From Desulfohalobiaceae bacterium (GTDB taxonomy: Bacteria > Desulfobacterota > Desulfovibrionia > Desulfovibrionales > Desulfothermaceae): a DNA stretch of 42,563 nucleotides. The translations under genes were made by a program, and so were the position numbers. The notes under the pieces were generated by a model that saw only the letters and a program-made list of their open reading frames with translations, was not told the DNA's origin and did no database searches. Location of the stretch: the NCBI GenBank assembly GCA_027013815.1, contig JALWFY010000091.1, positions 1 through 42,563 on the forward strand, given 5' to 3'. Below, piece by piece: positions 40,656 through 42,563 of the stretch. The stretch's first letter is position 1. Each line of letters begins with the position of its first letter.

Positions 40656-41804
40656 ATGAAAAGATATGTAATTATTGGTTGTGGGAATGCAGGTCTAACC
40701 TGCGCAAAGACCTTAAGAAGCCATGATCTAGATGCTCAGATTACCATAATTTCAGATGAGGATTATCCACCATATTGTAGATGTTTGCTCACCTATTATA
40801 TTGAAAATAAGGCAGATGAAAAGATATTATTTGAAAAAAATGAATCCTCGATAAAAAGAATGAATCTAAATTATTTGCGGAATGAAAAGGTTGAATTTAT
40901 TGAGCCTAAAAAAAATAGGGTCAGGCTGAGTTCTGGGAAAAAATTGTATTATGATAAACTGTTCATTGGTGCTGGTGCCTCACCAAAAAAAAGTTTTTTT
41001 AAAAGTGATAATTCTATTTTAACTACAAATCTAAGAAAATTTGATGATGCAAAAAAAATAAAGGATAACTTCTCAAAAGGAAGCGTTGCTGTGGTGGAAG
41101 GAGGAGGTTTGGTTAGCTTAAAGACATTGGTGGCATTGTATGAAATTGGAGTCAAGGTCTTTTGGGTTGTGGGTTCTCCTTATATTTTGTCCTTTTTAAT
41201 AGACAGAGATTCATCTAAGATTCTTGAACATATCATTACCTCTCATGGGATAAAATTGATTAAAGGCGCAAGAATTGTTGAAATCAAGAATAAAATCGTT
41301 AAGCTAAATAATGAATACGAGATTAAAGCAGATGGGGTAATAGTAGGCAAAGGGGTTGCAGCAAATAAAATTCCTTCTGATACTTATATTGAATTTGATG
41401 ATGGTTATCTGGTCAATGATTTTTTTGAAACAAGTATAGAGAATGTATATGCAGGCGGAGATTGTGCAAAAATATTTGACAAAGCCCATAATAAGATATG
41501 GAAAGTTGCATTATGGCCAGTTGCTGGAACTTCTGGACTTTTTGCAGCCAAGAATATGATAAATCTAAAGACAAAATTTAAAGGAGCTGTGCCTGCAAAT
41601 TCATTTAGTGTTTTCGACAACGACATAATTGCTGCAGGAAAAAAGAAGATTGAAAAAAATGAAACAGGGAATTTTTATGAATATTCAGAAAAGAAAAATA
41701 ATGTTTTTAAAAAGTTTATTTTTGATAAAAATAACAATCTAAAAGGCTTTGTTTTTATAAATGATATATTCAACGCTGGATCGTATTATTATAAGATTAA
41801 ATAG
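40656..41804 (+). CDS. FAD/NAD(P)-dependent oxidoreductase of the CODH cluster
   Basis: I start at ATG 40656 (MKRYVIIGCGNAGLTCAKTL), with AGGTGA 5 bases upstream; a GTG at 40647 is the alternative. The 382 residues show an N-terminal FAD Rossmann (VIIGCGNAG), the middle NAD site (VAVVEGGGLVSLKTLVALYE), the FAD-binding end (NVYAGGDCAKI) and a C-terminal domain. It belongs to the pyridine-nucleotide-disulfide reductase-like family seen in CODH-CooF-FNOR clusters, passing electrons from CooF to NAD(P). The stop of cooS lies 1 bp before the ATG. The reactive Cys pair of glutathione reductase is missing, so it is not a disulfide reductase. Confidence 0.88.
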   Translation: MKRYVIIGCGNAGLTCAKTLRSHDLDAQITIISDEDYPPYCRCLLTYYIENKADEKILFEKNESSIKRMNLNYLRNEKVEFIEPKKNRVRLSSGKKLYYDKLFIGAGASPKKSFFKSDNSILTTNLRKFDDAKKIKDNFSKGSVAVVEGGGLVSLKTLVALYEIGVKVFWVVGSPYILSFLIDRDSSKILEHIITSHGIKLIKGARIVEIKNKIVKLNNEYEIKADGVIVGKGVAANKIPSDTYIEFDDGYLVNDFFETSIENVYAGGDCAKIFDKAHNKIWKVALWPVAGTSGLFAAKNMINLKTKFKGAVPANSFSVFDNDIIAAGKKKIEKNETGNFYEYSEKKNNVFKKFIFDKNNNLKGFVFINDIFNAGSYYYKIK

Positions 41805-41818
41805 GGGGTTAAGTTAAA

Positions 41819-42316
41819 ATGAAAGAGATTCTAATAGATATAGATAAGTGTATGGGATGTAAATCCTGTGAAATTGCGTGCAGGATTGAGCATTCTTTGT
41901 CAAAGAATTTATTTGATGCAATTTTTGAAGAAAAATTGCCTCAAAAAAGAATCTTTGTTGAAAATATTGAAAAACATCCAGTTCCAATCCAGTGCAGGCA
42001 TTGTGAAGATGCTCCATGTATTATGGCATGTATGACTGGAGCGCTATATAAGGACGAGAATAATATAACCTGTTATGATGAATCGATTTGTGTTGGATGC
42101 TTTATGTGCGTAATGGTTTGTCCATTTGGAATAATAAACAAAGATATATATGCAAAAAAAATAGTCAAATGCGATAGATGTCCAGATAGGGATATCCCAG
42201 CCTGTGTTGAAGCCTGTCCAACAAAGGCTCTAACATTTAAAGATGTTAAAGAATTTTCTTTTGAAAAGAGGACAAAATATTTAACAGAATTCATGCAACA
42301 CAATAATCAAAATTAA
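41819..42316 (+). CDS. cooF: CooF-like ferredoxin (four 4Fe-4S clusters) of the CODH cluster
   Basis: The 165 residues begin MKEILIDIDKCMGCKSCEIA and show four cysteine groups: CMGCKSCEIAC (11-21), CRHCEDAPCIMAC (about 60-72), CVGCFMCVMVCP (about 92-103), and CDRCPDRDIPACVEACP (about 118-134). This is the CooF pattern that takes electrons from the CooS D-cluster. AGGGGGTTAAG precedes ATG 41819. Third gene of the operon, 14 bp after the oxidoreductase. The last 25 residues are a polar tail. A hairpin lies just after the gene. Confidence 0.93.
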   Translation: MKEILIDIDKCMGCKSCEIACRIEHSLSKNLFDAIFEEKLPQKRIFVENIEKHPVPIQCRHCEDAPCIMACMTGALYKDENNITCYDESICVGCFMCVMVCPFGIINKDIYAKKIVKCDRCPDRDIPACVEACPTKALTFKDVKEFSFEKRTKYLTEFMQHNNQN

Positions 42317-42334
42317 GCTCTTTATGACATCCCT

Positions 42335-42386
42335 GATAGGGTAGGTATGTGAGGGGAAAGTAGGCTTCCCCCCTTCAGGTCCTATC
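42335..42386. terminator. Two-layer GC-rich hairpin between converging genes
   Basis: Outer arms GATAGG (42335-42340) and CCTATC (42381-42386) enclose AGGGGAAAG pairing with CTTCCCC (42352-42371). A TTTATAAGTTTTTT tract follows at about 42400. It lies between cooF and a minus-strand gene, so a bidirectional terminator is likely. Confidence 0.5.
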
Positions 42387-42488
42387 CTAACATCCGTCTT
42401 TATAAGTTTTTTCCCGACTTTGACAGTTAACGGAGCAAAGAATTAATAATATTAGTCAGTTATAATTTTAGAGATGAGGGAATTTTCC

Positions 42489-42563
42489 CTACATGGTTTT
42501 TTGGGACATAGAGAGGTAGTCTTTTATTTCTTGTTCTGAGACTATGTTCTTTAGGGTCTTTAT
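42489..42563 (-). CDS. C-terminal end of an unrecognised gene, cut by the window edge
   Basis: The minus-strand frame entering from the right edge reads IKTLKNIVSEQEIKDYLSMS then QKTM and stops at TAG (42491-42489), giving the last 24 residues. The end is helical and charged. It is too short to assign. The hairpin at 42335-42386 would end both this gene and cooF. Confidence 0.4.
   Translation of the reverse strand: MKTLKNIVSEQEIKDYLSMSQKTM

Noticed and set aside
42335-42386. Riboswitch after cooF
   Set aside because: The structure lies between converging gene ends with no downstream gene start, so a terminator explains it better.

Overview
The window is visibly A+T-rich bacterial DNA from an anaerobic Gram-negative organism. 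A complete qrcABCD-type quinone reductase set, a nickel CO dehydrogenase cluster, ferrous-iron uptake genes and several low-potential Fe-S oxidoreductases together suggest a sulfate-reducing Desulfobacterota/Thermodesulfobacteria-like lineage. That placement is inference from gene content. I see no rRNA, tRNA, CRISPR array, recognisable transposase or integrase.

Region 1 (1-5.8 kb) is an accessory island of small plus-strand genes and gene wreckage. It holds an Mrr-type winged-helix gene interrupted by a frameshift, a P-loop-less ATPase fragment, a HigBA-type toxin-antitoxin pair, a DUF2851-like fragment, an orphan HicB-like protein, a truncated second copy of the Mrr-like segment, and a HicA-HicB-SecB-like module that looks like a toxin-antitoxin-chaperone (TAC) system. 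Two GC-rich imperfect hairpins placed just after toxin/antitoxin ORFs resemble integron attC sites, so this may be a decaying cassette array without its integrase. A minus-strand ERCC4-type nuclease/winged-helix protein closes the island.

Region 2 (6.2-21.4 kb) holds envelope and signalling genes: a DUF202 membrane protein, a hybrid histidine kinase with an HDOD protein, a tripartite RND efflux system (TolC-like, periplasmic adaptor, RND pump), and a minus-strand set of RNase R, a GT2 glycosyltransferase, a LAB_N membrane protein and an ArnT-like glycosyltransferase.

Region 3 (21.6-32.9 kb) is energy and sulfur metabolism. The qrcABCD-like operon should pass periplasmic electrons to menaquinone. 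A MarR regulator heads an operon with an unusual Cys-rich Fe-S protein and an Old-Yellow-Enzyme-type flavin/Fe-S oxidoreductase. An NRDE protein follows. A minus-strand Fe-S protein, TauE/SafE remnant and rhodanese lie divergent from an ArsR-type repressor, and a near-identical 36-bp operator-like sequence sits in front of each of the two divergent transcripts.

Region 4 (33-42.5 kb) has a radical SAM protein with an untracked 48-aa gene beside it, a DtxR-feoA-feoA-feoB iron operon with candidate operators, a small membrane protein bracketed by a 54-bp direct repeat, and a cooS - FAD/NAD oxidoreductase - cooF cluster for CO oxidation. The long leader of cooS carries three near-perfect palindromes. 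No cooC-type nickel-insertion gene is in the window.
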